NCBI RefSeq assembly: GCF_014873495.1
Contig: NZ_JADBGF010000001.1
Coordinates: 8,618,001 to 8,682,000 of the forward strand
Source of the DNA: Streptomyces stelliscabiei
Lineage (GTDB): Bacteria > Actinomycetota > Actinomycetes > Streptomycetales > Streptomycetaceae
Direction: 5' to 3'
Length of the DNA stretch: 64,000 nucleotides
How positions within the stretch are numbered: position 1 is the stretch's first letter; each line of letters begins with the position of its first letter. A model generated the notes under the pieces. The model saw only the letters and a program-made list of their open reading frames with translations, did no database searches and was not told where the DNA came from. The position numbers and the translations under genes were made by a program. Below, one piece after another: positions 50,419 to 60,419 of the stretch.

Positions 50419-51888
50419 ATGACGTTCTTGGACAGCAGCACCTGGGAAGGCCGCATCTTCTCCGGCTCGGGTGAGTGGATCAGCGGCACCGGCGAGGGGT
50501 ACGACGCCGTCGAGCCCGCCACCGGCAAGACGTTGGGCCGCGTCGGCTCCGCCACGCCCGCCGATGTGGAAAGGGCGGTGGAGCGGGCGGTGCGGGCCCA
50601 GCGGGAGTGGGCCGCGCGGCCGTATTCCGACCGTGCCGCTGTCTTGCGCCGCGCCGCGCGTCTCTTCGAGGAGCACCAGCAGGAGATCGAGACCTGGCTG
50701 GTACGGGAGTCTGGTGCGACTCGGCCGTTCGCCGCCCTGCAGGTCAGCAGCGGCGGTGCGGAGGAGTGCCACGAGGCCGCCGCCCTCGCCGGGGCACCCT
50801 ACGGCGAGCTCCTGCGTTCCGGACAGGAGCGGCTGTCCTTCTCCCGCCGGGTCCCGGTCGGGGTCGTCGGCGTCATCGCCCCGTTCAATGTGCCGATCAT
50901 CCTGGCCATGCGGGCCGTGGCCCCGGCGCTCGCCCTCGGCAACGCGGTCGTCCTCAAGCCGGACCCTCGCACCGCGATCAGCGGCGGTGTCGTCTTCGCC
51001 CGTGTCTTCGAAGAGGCGGGCCTGCCTGCCGGTCTGCTGCATGTCCTGCCCGGCGGGGCGGACGTCGGGGCAGCCGTCGTGGAGCATCCGCAGGTTCCTG
51101 TCATCGCGTTCACGGGTTCCACTCGGGCCGGGCGCGCCATCGGTATCGCCGCGGCCCGGCACCTCAAGCGGGTCCACCTGGAACTGGGCGGGAACTCCGC
51201 GCTCGTCGTGATGGACGACGTCGACCTGGAGCAGGCTGCCTCGGTGGGCGCCTGGGGGTCCTTCGTCCACGCCGGCCAGATCTGCATGGCCAGCAGCCGT
51301 CACCTCGTCCACGCGTCGGTCGCCGACGACTACACCGCTCTGCTCGCCCAGCACGCCGACGCGCTCAGGGTGGGCGACCCGGCCACCGAGGACGTCGCCG
51401 TCGGACCGCTCATCGACAGCGGTCAGCGCGACAACGTCCACCGCATCGTCACGGACACGGTCGAGGCCGGCGCCCGGCTCGCCGCGGGTGGCACCTACGA
51501 GGGCCTGTTCTACCGGCCCACCGTGCTCACCGGCGTACCGCTCACCGCGCCCGCCTACGCCGAGGAGATCTTCGGCCCCGTCGCGCCCGTCGTCCCCTTC
51601 CGGGACCTGGACGAGGCGGCCGGGCTCGCCGCCGGCACCGAGTACGGACTGTCCCTCGGCATCCTCACCCGGGACGTCGCGAAGGGCCTCGCCCTGGCGG
51701 AGCGCGTGCCCACCGGACTGGTCCACATCAACGACCAGACGGTCAACGACGAACCGAACATCCCCTTCGGCGGCGTCGGCGACTCCGGCACCGGCGCCCG
51801 TCACGGCGGCGCCATCGCCAACCTCGAGGCCTTCACTGAACAGCAGTGGGTCACCGTACGCGGCGAACTCCCGCGCTACCCGTTCTGA
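50419..51888 (+). CDS. aldehyde dehydrogenase, vanillin/benzaldehyde dehydrogenase-like (paralog 2)
   Basis: The 489-residue protein shares its whole layout with paralogs 1 and 3: APFNVPIILAMRAVAPAL, LELGGNSALVVMDD, HAGQICMASSRHLVH with the catalytic Cys, and the C-terminus EAFTEQQWVTVRGELPRYPF. It is predicted to oxidise aromatic aldehydes. It is followed after 34 bp by a carotenoid oxygenase gene that could supply them. The site before the ATG is weak (GGGA). It differs from the other two in having Val for Ala after the Asn loop (PFNVP). Confidence 0.9.
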   Translation: MTFLDSSTWEGRIFSGSGEWISGTGEGYDAVEPATGKTLGRVGSATPADVERAVERAVRAQREWAARPYSDRAAVLRRAARLFEEHQQEIETWLVRESGATRPFAALQVSSGGAEECHEAAALAGAPYGELLRSGQERLSFSRRVPVGVVGVIAPFNVPIILAMRAVAPALALGNAVVLKPDPRTAISGGVVFARVFEEAGLPAGLLHVLPGGADVGAAVVEHPQVPVIAFTGSTRAGRAIGIAAARHLKRVHLELGGNSALVVMDDVDLEQAASVGAWGSFVHAGQICMASSRHLVHASVADDYTALLAQHADALRVGDPATEDVAVGPLIDSGQRDNVHRIVTDTVEAGARLAAGGTYEGLFYRPTVLTGVPLTAPAYAEEIFGPVAPVVPFRDLDEAAGLAAGTEYGLSLGILTRDVAKGLALAERVPTGLVHINDQTVNDEPNIPFGGVGDSGTGARHGGAIANLEAFTEQQWVTVRGELPRYPF

Positions 51889-51922
51889 CCGCCCCGACAC
51901 ACCAACCCGCACGGAGAGCCCC

Positions 51923-53443
51923 ATGCCCGCGAACCCCATGACCGTCGTTCCCCGTGGGACCGGAGAGCGCCCCGCCCCCGCCGGCGCCGGAGCCGACTGG
52001 CACACCGGCAACAGGTTCCTCAACGGCCCCTTCGCGCCCTGGACGGAGGAGAACGAGGCGTACGACCTGGAGGTGGACGGCGAGATACCGTCCGACCTCG
52101 CGGGTGCGCTGTTCCGCGTCTCCTCCAATCCCCGTTTCCAGCCCCGCAACACCGACCGCTACCACTGGTGGGAGGGCGACGGCATGGTGTGCGGTGTCTA
52201 CCTGCGCGAGGGCAAAGCCGCCTACCGCACCCGCTGGGTCCAGACCGACTCGATGAGGGTCGAGGTGGAGGCCGGGGAGGCGATCTACAGCGGCTTCGTC
52301 AACGGCGGCACCCCGGGCCGGCTGCCCGAGGGCGCCCCGCGCGCGAAGAACGTGGCCAACATCAACGCCGGCCTCTTCGACGACCATCTGCTCGTCTACT
52401 TCGACGGCGGACTGCCGCACGCGCTGGACCCCGAGACGCTGCGCACCCTCGGCACGTACGACTTCCACGGCGGCGTCGATGTCCTGTGCACCGGCCACTA
52501 CAAGACCGACCCGGACACCGGCGACATGCTGTTCTTCGCTGCGGTCGGACCCACCATCACCTGGTACCGCGCCGACGTGAAGACGGCCGAGATCAAGGAC
52601 TCGCACTCCTTCGACATCGGCGTGCCGGTCCTCATGCACGACTTCGCGGTGAGCGACACCTACGCAATCTTCTTTGTCACGCCCGCCCAGTTCCGCCTCG
52701 ACCTGGTGGCCCAGAGCAGGCCCGGCGTGGTCTGGGACGAGAGCTCCCTTGAACATGGCGTCCAGATCGTCCTGATGAACCGCCACACCCACGAGATCAC
52801 CTGGCACGAGCTCGGCGGCCACTGGGCCAACACCCACTTCTACAACGCCTACGAGCAGGACGATGAGCTGATCGTCGACGGGCACCGGATCAGCCGCCTC
52901 GGCAGCCCGGTCGACCGTCTCCTCACGCCCGTGGGCTCCCACGAGTGGTTCCCGCCGGCCCTGCCCTACCGCTGGCGCGTCGACCTGGCGACCGGACGGG
53001 CCACGGAGGAGATGATCAGCGGCGTCTTCGGCGAGTTCCCGAAGATCAACGACGCCTACATGGGTCGGCCGCACCGCTACGGCTACTTCGTCACCACGCG
53101 CAGCCTGGCCGACGACACCATGTCCGACGGCCTCGCCCGTCACGACTACCTTCTCGACCGCACCACCGTCGTTGACGGACCCGACGGCCTGACCAGCCCG
53201 AGCGAACCGGTCTTCGTGGCCCGTGAGAACGCCCGCAGCGAGGACGACGGCTACCTGCTCTCGCTGTGGTGGAACCGCGCCACCGACCTGAGCGAGCTCC
53301 TCGTCCATGACGCGGCCGACCTGCGCCGCACCCCGCTGGCCCGGGTCAAGCTTCCCAGCCGGGTGCCGTTCGGCTTCCACGGAAGCTGGGCCGACCACGA
53401 CGTTCTGGACCGTGCCATCGCAGCGAAAGGCGACGACAGGTAG
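51923..53443 (+). CDS. carotenoid oxygenase family, lignostilbene/isoeugenol dioxygenase-like (copy 2)
   Basis: The 506-residue protein has the family propeller with Fe-binding His in CTGHYKTDPD, VLMHDFAVSD, ANTHFYNAYEQDD and the C-terminal PFGFHGSWADHD. The N-terminal NRFLNGPFAPWTEENEAYDL is typical of the bacterial lignostilbene-alpha,beta-dioxygenase and isoeugenol group. It is much diverged from copy 1, so not a recent duplicate. GGAGAG precedes the ATG. With the ALDH before it, it makes a two-gene aldehyde-forming and oxidising module. Confidence 0.9.
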   Translation: MPANPMTVVPRGTGERPAPAGAGADWHTGNRFLNGPFAPWTEENEAYDLEVDGEIPSDLAGALFRVSSNPRFQPRNTDRYHWWEGDGMVCGVYLREGKAAYRTRWVQTDSMRVEVEAGEAIYSGFVNGGTPGRLPEGAPRAKNVANINAGLFDDHLLVYFDGGLPHALDPETLRTLGTYDFHGGVDVLCTGHYKTDPDTGDMLFFAAVGPTITWYRADVKTAEIKDSHSFDIGVPVLMHDFAVSDTYAIFFVTPAQFRLDLVAQSRPGVVWDESSLEHGVQIVLMNRHTHEITWHELGGHWANTHFYNAYEQDDELIVDGHRISRLGSPVDRLLTPVGSHEWFPPALPYRWRVDLATGRATEEMISGVFGEFPKINDAYMGRPHRYGYFVTTRSLADDTMSDGLARHDYLLDRTTVVDGPDGLTSPSEPVFVARENARSEDDGYLLSLWWNRATDLSELLVHDAADLRRTPLARVKLPSRVPFGFHGSWADHDVLDRAIAAKGDDR

Positions 53444-53530
53444 CGGGCGTTGCTTCGGATCCGGTCCTCGGTTCCGGGCGTCAACGGACTGCGATGGCGT
53501 GGGTGTCCTGGTCCGGACGACCGGGTGACC

Positions 53531-54118
53531 TCAGGCCATGGCCAGGACGGCCGAGACCAAGGACCGCAGGCAGGCGCTCTCGGCTTCCTCGTCCGGCAGG
53601 GAGAGGTGCTGCATCGTCAGTCCGTCGAAGCCGGCCAGGAAGAACCTCGCGATCGTCTCAGCGGGCTGGCCGAGCCGGTGACCGGTGCGTTCGGCGGCCT
53701 GCTCGACCAGCTTCGTCGTCACCGCCAGGACCTCGCTGTAGTGGTTCTGAAGGGCTTCCTTCAGGTGTGGCGTACGCAGGGCGAACATGCTCAGCTCGGT
53801 GAGCAGCTGGTGCGAGGCCGGCTGTTCGAGCACGGTACGCCAGAGTGCTTCGGCGAGCGTGACGACGGTTTCCTCGAAGCTCGCGTCCGTGGGCGCGGCC
53901 TGTGTCACCTGGTCGACGAGGTCGTGCGTGAGCTGTTCCATGACGGCCCGGTACAGCTCCTCCTTCGTGCCGAAGGTGTAGTGCACGGTCGCCTGCGCCA
54001 CGCCGAGCTCGGCGGCGATGGCGCGGGTGCTGCCGGCGGCGACGCCCTCCCTGGCCATGAGGCCGATGGTCGCCTTGATCAGTTGCGGGCGGCGCTCCGC
54101 CGCGGATACATGAGCCAT
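53531..54118 (-). CDS. TetR-family regulator
   Basis: The 195-residue protein has a TetR helix-turn-helix (GSTRAIAAELGVAQATVHYTFGTKEELYRAVM, shown partly as ELGVAQATVHYTF) and a C-terminal helical ligand domain. The upstream region has clustered short palindromes around TCGA, including GTCGAGCGAC, likely its own operator. It may control the convergent dioxygenase module, the amine oxidase operon upstream, or the divergent MMPL gene. Confidence 0.9.
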   Translation of the reverse strand: MAHVSAAERRPQLIKATIGLMAREGVAAGSTRAIAAELGVAQATVHYTFGTKEELYRAVMEQLTHDLVDQVTQAAPTDASFEETVVTLAEALWRTVLEQPASHQLLTELSMFALRTPHLKEALQNHYSEVLAVTTKLVEQAAERTGHRLGQPAETIARFFLAGFDGLTMQHLSLPDEEAESACLRSLVSAVLAMA

Positions 54119-54200
54119 GACGTGATCCTATTCGACTCAGTCTGTCGAACAGGTCGCTCGACAAATCAGCGGTACATGATGACGGCCGCTCCTGGGCCCA

Positions 54201-54235
54201 CGGCCGGTCGGACGGCCCGCCCGTCCGACCGGCCG
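54201..54235. terminator. strong hairpin terminator
   Basis: Perfect 15-bp arms (starting CGGCCGGTCGGACGG) with a 5-nt loop lie just after the SRPBCC gene end. They separate the amine oxidase/SRPBCC operon from the TetR gene. Confidence 0.8.
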
Positions 54236-54260
54236 CCGGCCCAGGAGTATTCGCCGCCTG

Positions 54261-54746
54261 TCAGAGAGCGGTCCTCGACGCCTCGGAACGCAGCAGGGTG
54301 TTGAGGTTGGCCATGGAGGTGCGCATGCCGGCGCGCATCGCGGGCTGCTGTATGGAGTCGAGGAGCAGGCCCAGCGGGCCGAGGCCGATGGTGTACTCGA
54401 CCTGGTAGAGCATCTCCGTCGCCTCCCGGCCGTCGGCGCTCTGGACCGGGCGGAACTCGAAGGTGTTGGTGACGTCCTGGAGTGGGGTGAATCCGGTGCC
54501 CGTGTCGACGCGGCGCTTGAAGGGCTCGATCTCCCTGACGGTCCAGACCGAGTCGGTCTTGAGCGGGCCGAGGGTGCGGTTGCGCTCGGAGTAGGTCTTG
54601 CCGATGGTGGCGACGCCGTGGTGGTCGGTGACCTCGATGGCTCCGGCGACCCACTCGGCGTACCGGTCGGTGCGGGCGATGACGTCCCAGACCCGCCCGA
54701 GGGGGGCATCGATGACGGCGGTCTCGGTGACGACGAAACGGTTCAT
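54261..54746 (-). CDS. SRPBCC-family protein
   Basis: The 161-residue protein starts VVTETAVIDAPLGRVWDVIARTDRYAEWV, seen as the START-like entry pattern IDAPLGRVWDV. It continues with TLGPLKTDSVWTV and the C-terminal helix MRTSMANLNTLL. These helix-grip proteins bind hydrophobic ligands or act as cyclases. Its partner is probably the amine oxidase encoded 35 bp upstream. Function is otherwise unknown. Confidence 0.85.
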   Translation of the reverse strand: MNRFVVTETAVIDAPLGRVWDVIARTDRYAEWVAGAIEVTDHHGVATIGKTYSERNRTLGPLKTDSVWTVREIEPFKRRVDTGTGFTPLQDVTNTFEFRPVQSADGREATEMLYQVEYTIGLGPLGLLLDSIQQPAMRAGMRTSMANLNTLLRSEASRTAL

Positions 54747-54781
54747 GACAGGGTTCCCTTGCTTGTCGGTACTTCTTGCGC

Positions 54782-56191
54782 TCAGTTCTGGTGGAGGAGG
54801 AGTTCGGTGGCGGTGTGGCGGCCGGAGCGGACCGCGCCGTCCATGTAGCCGTTCCAGTAGGGGGAGAACTCGGCGCCCGCCCAGTGCACGCGGCCGTGGG
54901 GGCGGCCCATCCACTGGCCGAAGTCGGTGAGCACGCCGGGGGCGGCGACGGAGGTGGGGCCGCCCTGGGTCCACTGCTCGGCGGTCCAGTCCTGCTCGAC
55001 GTAGTCGACGGTGTCGAAGGCACGGTCCCCGACGACCTGGGCGAAGCAGCGCAGGACGGCGCCTCGGCGCTCGGCGGCCGGACGGTGGGCCCACTTGCGC
55101 CATTCCCGGCCGCCGAGGAAGCCCATCAGGACGCCCGGTCCGCCGTCGGGCGGGGTGTTGTCGAACATCTCACGGATGGGGGATCCGCCGCGCAGCAGGC
55201 CCATGCCTGACAGCCCGTCCTCGCGCCAGAACGGCTTGTCGTAGACGGCGACACACTTCATGAGGGTGCCGAACGGCAGCCGCTGGAAGAGCTGGTCCTG
55301 CTGGGCCGGCAGCAGCGGGTCCCACACGATCCGCGAGGCCACCAGCGGCGGTACGGCGACGATCACTCGGTCGGCCCGCCACTCACCGGCGTCGGAGACC
55401 ACGGTGACACCGGTGGAGTCCTGGCTGACGCGCCGCACCGGCGCCGACAGGTGGACGCGGCCGTCGAGTTCTTCGGCGAGGCGCTGGGTGACGAGCTGTG
55501 AGCCGCCGACGAAGCGGCTGTCCTGGGCGCCTCCGGTGGTACCGGTGCCGCGCTCCATGGTGCCGGGGTTTGCCTCGTTGCCGAACGTCGAGACGTACCA
55601 GAGGCTGAACAGGGCGGAGGCGTCGCGGGCCTCGCCGCCGTAAGCGGAGTTCAGGAACAGGTTGATCATGTCGACGGCGTCGCCGGTGATCTCGGCCTTG
55701 CGCAGCCAGGTCTCATAGGTCAGGCCGTCCAGTTCACGGGCGTTCGGGGCCTTCCAGGGGGCAGCCGGGTCCACCTTGGCCGCGGCCTGGCCGATGCGGG
55801 CCAGGGCGATACCCATGTCCGGCAGCGCGAACAGGTCCGGAGGGGTGTGCCCCGTGAACCGCTTGGCCTTGCCGTCGTGCACGTAGACGGTCTCGCCGGG
55901 GACGGCGGCCTGGTAGGTGGCCACGCCGACCTCCTTGGCCAGCGCCAGGATGTGGTCCTGGGTGGGGCCGACGAACTGCCCGCCGATCTCGGTCACTTGA
56001 CCGTCGCCGAGGTGGTGGTTGAGCAGCCGGCCGCCGACCCGGTCACGGGCCTCCAGCACAGCCACTGACTTGCCCGCCGCGACGACTTCCCGCGCCGCCG
56101 TCAGACCGGCCAGGCCCGCACCGATCACCACCACATCCGCCTTGCGGGCGTGGTGCGCCGTGGCGATGTCCTTGATCTGCGTGCTGCTCAT
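54782..56191 (-). CDS. flavin monoamine oxidase
   Basis: The 469-residue protein has the FAD motif VVVIGAGLAGLTAAREV, the family RDRVGGRLLNHHLGDG stretch with arginine near the flavin, GGSQLVTQRLAEEL, and the C-terminal HWAGAEFSPYWNGYMDGAVRSG, partly given. It oxidises primary amines to aldehydes, with NH3 and H2O2 released. Ile/Ala-rich substrates cannot be told. The start MSSTQIKD follows AAGGAG; the longer frame has none. It is divergent from the MMPL gene across a 34-bp operator-like palindrome. Confidence 0.9.
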   Translation of the reverse strand: MSSTQIKDIATAHHARKADVVVIGAGLAGLTAAREVVAAGKSVAVLEARDRVGGRLLNHHLGDGQVTEIGGQFVGPTQDHILALAKEVGVATYQAAVPGETVYVHDGKAKRFTGHTPPDLFALPDMGIALARIGQAAAKVDPAAPWKAPNARELDGLTYETWLRKAEITGDAVDMINLFLNSAYGGEARDASALFSLWYVSTFGNEANPGTMERGTGTTGGAQDSRFVGGSQLVTQRLAEELDGRVHLSAPVRRVSQDSTGVTVVSDAGEWRADRVIVAVPPLVASRIVWDPLLPAQQDQLFQRLPFGTLMKCVAVYDKPFWREDGLSGMGLLRGGSPIREMFDNTPPDGGPGVLMGFLGGREWRKWAHRPAAERRGAVLRCFAQVVGDRAFDTVDYVEQDWTAEQWTQGGPTSVAAPGVLTDFGQWMGRPHGRVHWAGAEFSPYWNGYMDGAVRSGRHTATELLLHQN

Positions 56192-56307
56192 GATCACTCC
56201 TTGTCCTGGGGTGGTCCCGGCGCTGCGGACGTGCTCCGCGGGGAGAACGGTGCAGGCCCATGACCTGGCTCTTCCCGGGGGCGGCGTGCTCCGGTGGCCA
56301 TCACCAT

Positions 56308-56341
56308 ACACACGACATGGTCGGCTGACAATGTCGTGTGT
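56308..56341. promoter_or_regulatory. 34-bp inverted repeat, candidate TetR operator
   Basis: Perfect 11-bp arms ACACACGACAT and ATGTCGTGTGT surround a 12-nt spacer in the divergent region of the amine oxidase and MMPL genes. A second small palindrome, ACTTG-AG-CAAGT, is at 56,380. Sequence here is clearly AT-richer than the genes. Both suggest tight control, most simply by the nearby TetR protein. Confidence 0.6.
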
Positions 56342-56548
56342 TCAAGTTGAATGATTTGGTCGTATGATTTGATCGAACGACTTGAGCAAGTGATAAAGTC
56401 GATCGTCGAAGCGTGCCAGATGCCACCCACGGCACCGGCATGCCTCATGCCCGTGACCGCGCGACGGCACGGGCCCACCCGCTCCACCGTTCGTCCCGCG
56501 CCGCAAGGCGACGTCCGGGAAATTCCTTACGGACCTTGGGAGTTCGCC

Positions 56549-58748
56549 ATGGCAGTCCTGCTCCATCGCCTGGGCCGCAGCGTCTACCGCCATCGCAAGC
56601 TGGTGCTCGGTATCTGGCTCGTGGCCCTGGCCGCGCTCATCACGTGCGCCGGAGTCTTCGGCGGCAAGCTCGACGACCGCTTCACCGTGCCGGGCACCGA
56701 GTCGCAGCGCGCGCTGGACACGCTCGGCAAGACGCTGCCCGAAGCCTCCGGAGCGGGCGCCCAGATCGTCTTCACCGCACCCGAGGGCCACCACATCACC
56801 GAGGCCCGCTACACCGCGGCCATAGCCACAACCGAGGCGGCGGCCACGAAGGCACCTCAGGTCAAAGCCGTCATGGGCCCCGAGCCAGTCCGGGGCCATC
56901 TCTGCCGACCGGAGCACAGCGATCGTGCAGGTGCAGTACTCCGTACAGCGGGCCGAGGTGTGCCCTTCGTCCCTGGACGTGATCGAACGGGCGGCTGAGA
57001 AGGCCGAGAAGAGCGGGCTCAAGACCTCGGTCGGCGGCAGCGCCTACGGCAGCAACGGCGTGCACATAGGCCCGTCCGAGATCATCGGCGTCGCCGTCGC
57101 TGTGCTCGTCCTCGTCGTCACCGTCGGCTCCCTGCTCGCCGCGGGCATGTCACTGCTGCCCGCCCTGCTCGGCGTGGCCGTGGGACTTGCCGGGCTGCTC
57201 GCCCTCACCCCGGCGTTCAGTATCTCCTCCACCGCCATCACGCTCGCGCTGATGCTGGGGCTGGCCGTGGGCATCGACTACAGCCTGTTCATCCTGACCC
57301 GCCACCGTCAGCAACTTGCCCGCGGAACCGACCCGCAGGAGTCCATCGCACTGGCCAACGGCACCGCCGGCAGCGCGGTCGTCTTCGCCGGCAGCACCGT
57401 GATCATCGCTCTGGCCGCACTCAGCGTCATCGGTATCCCGTTCCTGACCGTGATGGGCCTCGGTGCCGCCGGAGCCGTCCTTGTCGCGGTCCTGGCCGCG
57501 ATCACCCTGCTCCCGGCCCTCGCCGGATTCGCCGGCACGCGGCTGACCCCGAAGCCCGGCAGCAAGGAGGCCCAGCGGGCCACCGACCCCGACGGATCCG
57601 CCGGCCGGACGACCCTGGGCGCTCGCTGGGTGAAGACCGTCGTCGCCAAGCCCCTGCTCACCGTCCTCGCCGGCGCCGGCATCCTCGTCGCACTGGCGCT
57701 CCCCGCGACGGACCTGCGCCTCGCTCTCCCAGACAACGGCTCGGCCCCGGTCACTTCCACCGAACGCAAGGCGTACGACACGGTCAACGACAAGTTCGGC
57801 CCCGGCTTCAACGGCCCACTTCTGGTGCTGACCGAGACCGACAAGGGCGCGGGCGCGCACGCGGGCGCTCAAGCCGCGCAGAAGCTCCGGAACCTCAAGG
57901 GGGTCAAGACAGTCCTGTCCCCCACGCCCACACACGACCCCGCGCAGACCGTCATCCAGGTCATCCCGAAGACCGGCCCCGACAGCACCCGCACCGGCCA
58001 GCTCGTCCGCGACATCCGCGCCGCCGCCCTGGACATCCGCGAGACAACCGGAGCGATGATCGCGGTCACTGGCACCACCGCCGTCAACATCGACGTCTCC
58101 AACCGCCTCAGCGACTCCCTGCTGCCGTTCATCGCGATCGTCGTCGGCCTGAGCCTGATCCTGCTGACCATGGTGTTCCGCTCGCTGGTCGTCCCGCTCA
58201 AGGCCACCGTCGGATTCCTGCTGTCGGTGGCGGCCTCGCTCGGCCTGGTCGGCGCCCTGTTCCAGTGGGGCTGGCTGGCAGACACCCTCGGCCTCGCCCA
58301 CACCGGTCCCGTCGTCAGCTTCCTGCCGATCATCCTGACCGGCGTACTCTTCGGACTCGCCATGGACTACGAGGTGTTCCTCGTCTCCGGGATGCGCGAG
58401 GAATGGGTCCACACCGGCATGGCCCGCAGGTCGGTGACCGACGGCGCGCGGCACAGCGTCCGAGTTGTCACCGCGGCCGCCCTGATCATGTTCACCGTGT
58501 TCGCCGGCTTCTTCCCGCTCGACGACGCCCTGATCAAGCCCATCGCCTTCGCCCTCGCCGTCGGCGTCGCCATCGACGCCTTCGCCGTCCGCCTGACCCT
58601 CGTCCCGGCAGTCCTCACCCTCGCCGGACGCCACGCCTGGTGGCTCCCCGCCTGGCTCGGTCGCGCCCTGCCCGACCTCGACGTAGAAGGCACACGCCTC
58701 CAGACGACCCCGCAGACGCAGCACATGGAGCCCGAGCCGGCCCGCTGA
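56549..58748 (+). pseudogene. MMPL-family transporter with a frameshift
   Basis: Frame 1 from the ATG gives the N-terminal helix and first part of the outer domain (LVLGIWLVALAALITCAGVF, PGTESQRALDTLGKTLPEAS). Frame 2 supplies ISADRSTAIVQVQYSV onward and the remaining helices (AVGIDYSLFILTRHRQQLARG, LFGLAMDYEVFLVSGMREEW), with the two Asp-Tyr proton relay motifs. The frames are joined by an indel at about 56,880-56,895, in a GGGG run. Joined length of about 730 residues is normal. It would export a lipid or hydrophobic compound if intact; a sequencing error is as likely as a true mutation. Confidence 0.8.
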
Positions 58749-58785
58749 ACCGCCTGCGCCCCCAGCGGACTCGCCGCCGAAAGGA

Positions 58786-58816
58786 GCCCTGCCCCGGAAG
58801 AACCACGGGGCAGGGC
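58786..58816. terminator. hairpin between convergent genes
   Basis: Perfect 11-bp arms GCCCTGCCCCG and CGGGGCAGGGC with a 9-nt loop follow the MMPL stop and precede the end of the convergent deazaflavin-type gene. Confidence 0.75.
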
Positions 58817-58856
58817 CTCGCCTTTGCTGGGGGTGCCGTCTCCCAAGGCGCCCCGA

Positions 58857-59438
58857 TCATGGGGACACAACCAGGCTGGCTGGAACACCGCCTCCACCAT
58901 GGCGAGCAGCACGGGGCGCTCCCTCACCGAGAGACGGGATGGGGTGCCTGACAGCGGTGTCGAGCCGCACGAAGGGGATGGCTCGGCCGGCGTCGCGGTA
59001 CGCCGCCTCGCCGCCGTCGACGGGCAGCCCCAGGTACGCGCACAGACGGTGGGCGGTGCGGGGATGCCTACGGGCATAGTCGGCCATGATGTCGGCGCCC
59101 TCGTCGGGCGTGAGGAAATGGGCCGTGACGGCGTGCGGCCGGTTGCCGAACTGGGTGAGGGTCTTTGGTTGTTCAAGCAGGTTCTGGTACCAGTCGGCCT
59201 TCGGTCCGAATCCAGAGGCGATGATCCAGCTCGCGTTCGCCGGATCGTAGGACACCACTTCCGGGACCACCATGCGGCCGAGGCCGCTGATCCGGCCTAC
59301 GTGATGCAGCAGAAGCAGTCGTTTGCCGAAGAGGAAGCCGAGCCCGATGCGGAAGAGCAGGATCGGCAGCCGTGCGGCTAGGCGCCGCCAGCCGGTGGGA
59401 AGCGGGGGACGGCGGGCTGTGGTGTCTCTGTGGGGCAT
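58857..59438 (-). CDS. deazaflavin-dependent nitroreductase-family protein (DUF385/Ddn-like)
   Basis: The 193-residue protein has the DUF385 pattern: an N-terminal hydrophobic stretch (LLFRIGLGFLFGKRLLLLHHVGRISG), where HxGRxSG binds F420, then WIIASGFGPKADWYQNLL and ADYARRHPRTAHRL. It is likely an F420-dependent oxidoreductase, as in Ddn, possibly membrane-associated. GGAAG precedes the ATG. A long upstream extension in the same frame is an aldehyde dehydrogenase remnant, not part of this gene. The C-terminal Pro/Gly-rich tail is unusual. Confidence 0.85.
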   Translation of the reverse strand: MPHRDTTARRPPLPTGWRRLAARLPILLFRIGLGFLFGKRLLLLHHVGRISGLGRMVVPEVVSYDPANASWIIASGFGPKADWYQNLLEQPKTLTQFGNRPHAVTAHFLTPDEGADIMADYARRHPRTAHRLCAYLGLPVDGGEAAYRDAGRAIPFVRLDTAVRHPIPSLGEGAPRAARHGGGGVPASLVVSP

Positions 59439-59599
59439 GGAGCTTCCGCGGGTCGGGGATGTCGGTTCTCGGCCTCGATCGGGTCCAACACCGGGTGCGA
59501 GCACCGCCTCGCGCACGCCACTTTTGCATGGTCTAAAGGTGGGGGAAGGGGCGCCTGCAGAGCCTGGAGGCGGCTCTCGAGGGCCGCGACATCGCTGGA

Positions 59600-60050
59600 G
59601 TGCGTCATGACCGACAAGAATCATCACGTGCTTGATGCGGGTGTAGTCGTCGAAGCCGTAGCCGGACAGGTCCTTGCCGTAGCCGGAGGCTCCGAACCCG
59701 CCGTGCGGCATCTCGGAGACGAACGGAAGGTGGGCGTTGGTCCACACGCACCCGAAGTCCAGGTCGCGGCTGAGGCGGTCGGCGGTGCCGTGGTCCCTCA
59801 TCCAAACGCCGGCGGCGAGGCTGCAGGGCGCTCCGTTCGCCATCGCGACCGCCTCAGCCTCGTGCTGGAACGACTGGACGGTCAGGACGGGACCGAAAAC
59901 CTCCTCCTGGACGATGCGATCGGACTGTCGCGCACCGGTGATCACGGTCGGGGCGAAGAAGAAGCCCCGCGTGCCGACCTGGGTTCCGCCCATCCGCACC
60001 TCGGCGTGGGATGGCAGGGTGTCGATGCACGACGCCACCTTGGCGAAGTG
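59600..60050 (-). pseudogene. aldehyde dehydrogenase C-terminal fragment
   Basis: About 150 residues of an aldehyde dehydrogenase C-terminal third survive: FFFAPTVITGARQSDRIVQEEVFGPVLTVQSF, partly given, then MANGAPCSLAAGVW and EMPHGGFGASGYGKDLSGYG. The pattern is that of aminobutyraldehyde dehydrogenases. The catalytic Cys region and everything upstream are missing. Because it lies near an IS5-like remnant it was probably cut by insertion and deletion. An aminobutyraldehyde enzyme would have suited the amine oxidase nearby. Confidence 0.8.
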
Positions 60051-60419
60051 CCGGGCGGCGGCGCCGCGGAGGCCAACGGCGGTCGGCTGGAGCACGACAC
60101 CCGACCCAGCCGGGGCTGCACCGTTCGTCTGCTGCTGCCGAACGGGTTCGTTGCCGTACTCATGGAGGGCGAGCACCTGTCGAGACCGAAGGAGTTCCAC
60201 CGGTGAAGCTCAGCACCGTACGACTGGGACGAAATGCCACGGCCGCCGCGCGTCTTCAGAAGACGCACTGCGTGCTGCTGCCCTCCCCTGACGTCGGGCG
60301 CTGATAGCGTCCGGCGACGACTGGCGGGAGCGGTTCGGTGCTGACACCGGTTCCTGTGCGCCGCGGGCGGTGCGGCATCCCGGCCGGTCGGCGGCGATGG
60401 GCATGTTGGGCTGGTTCCT

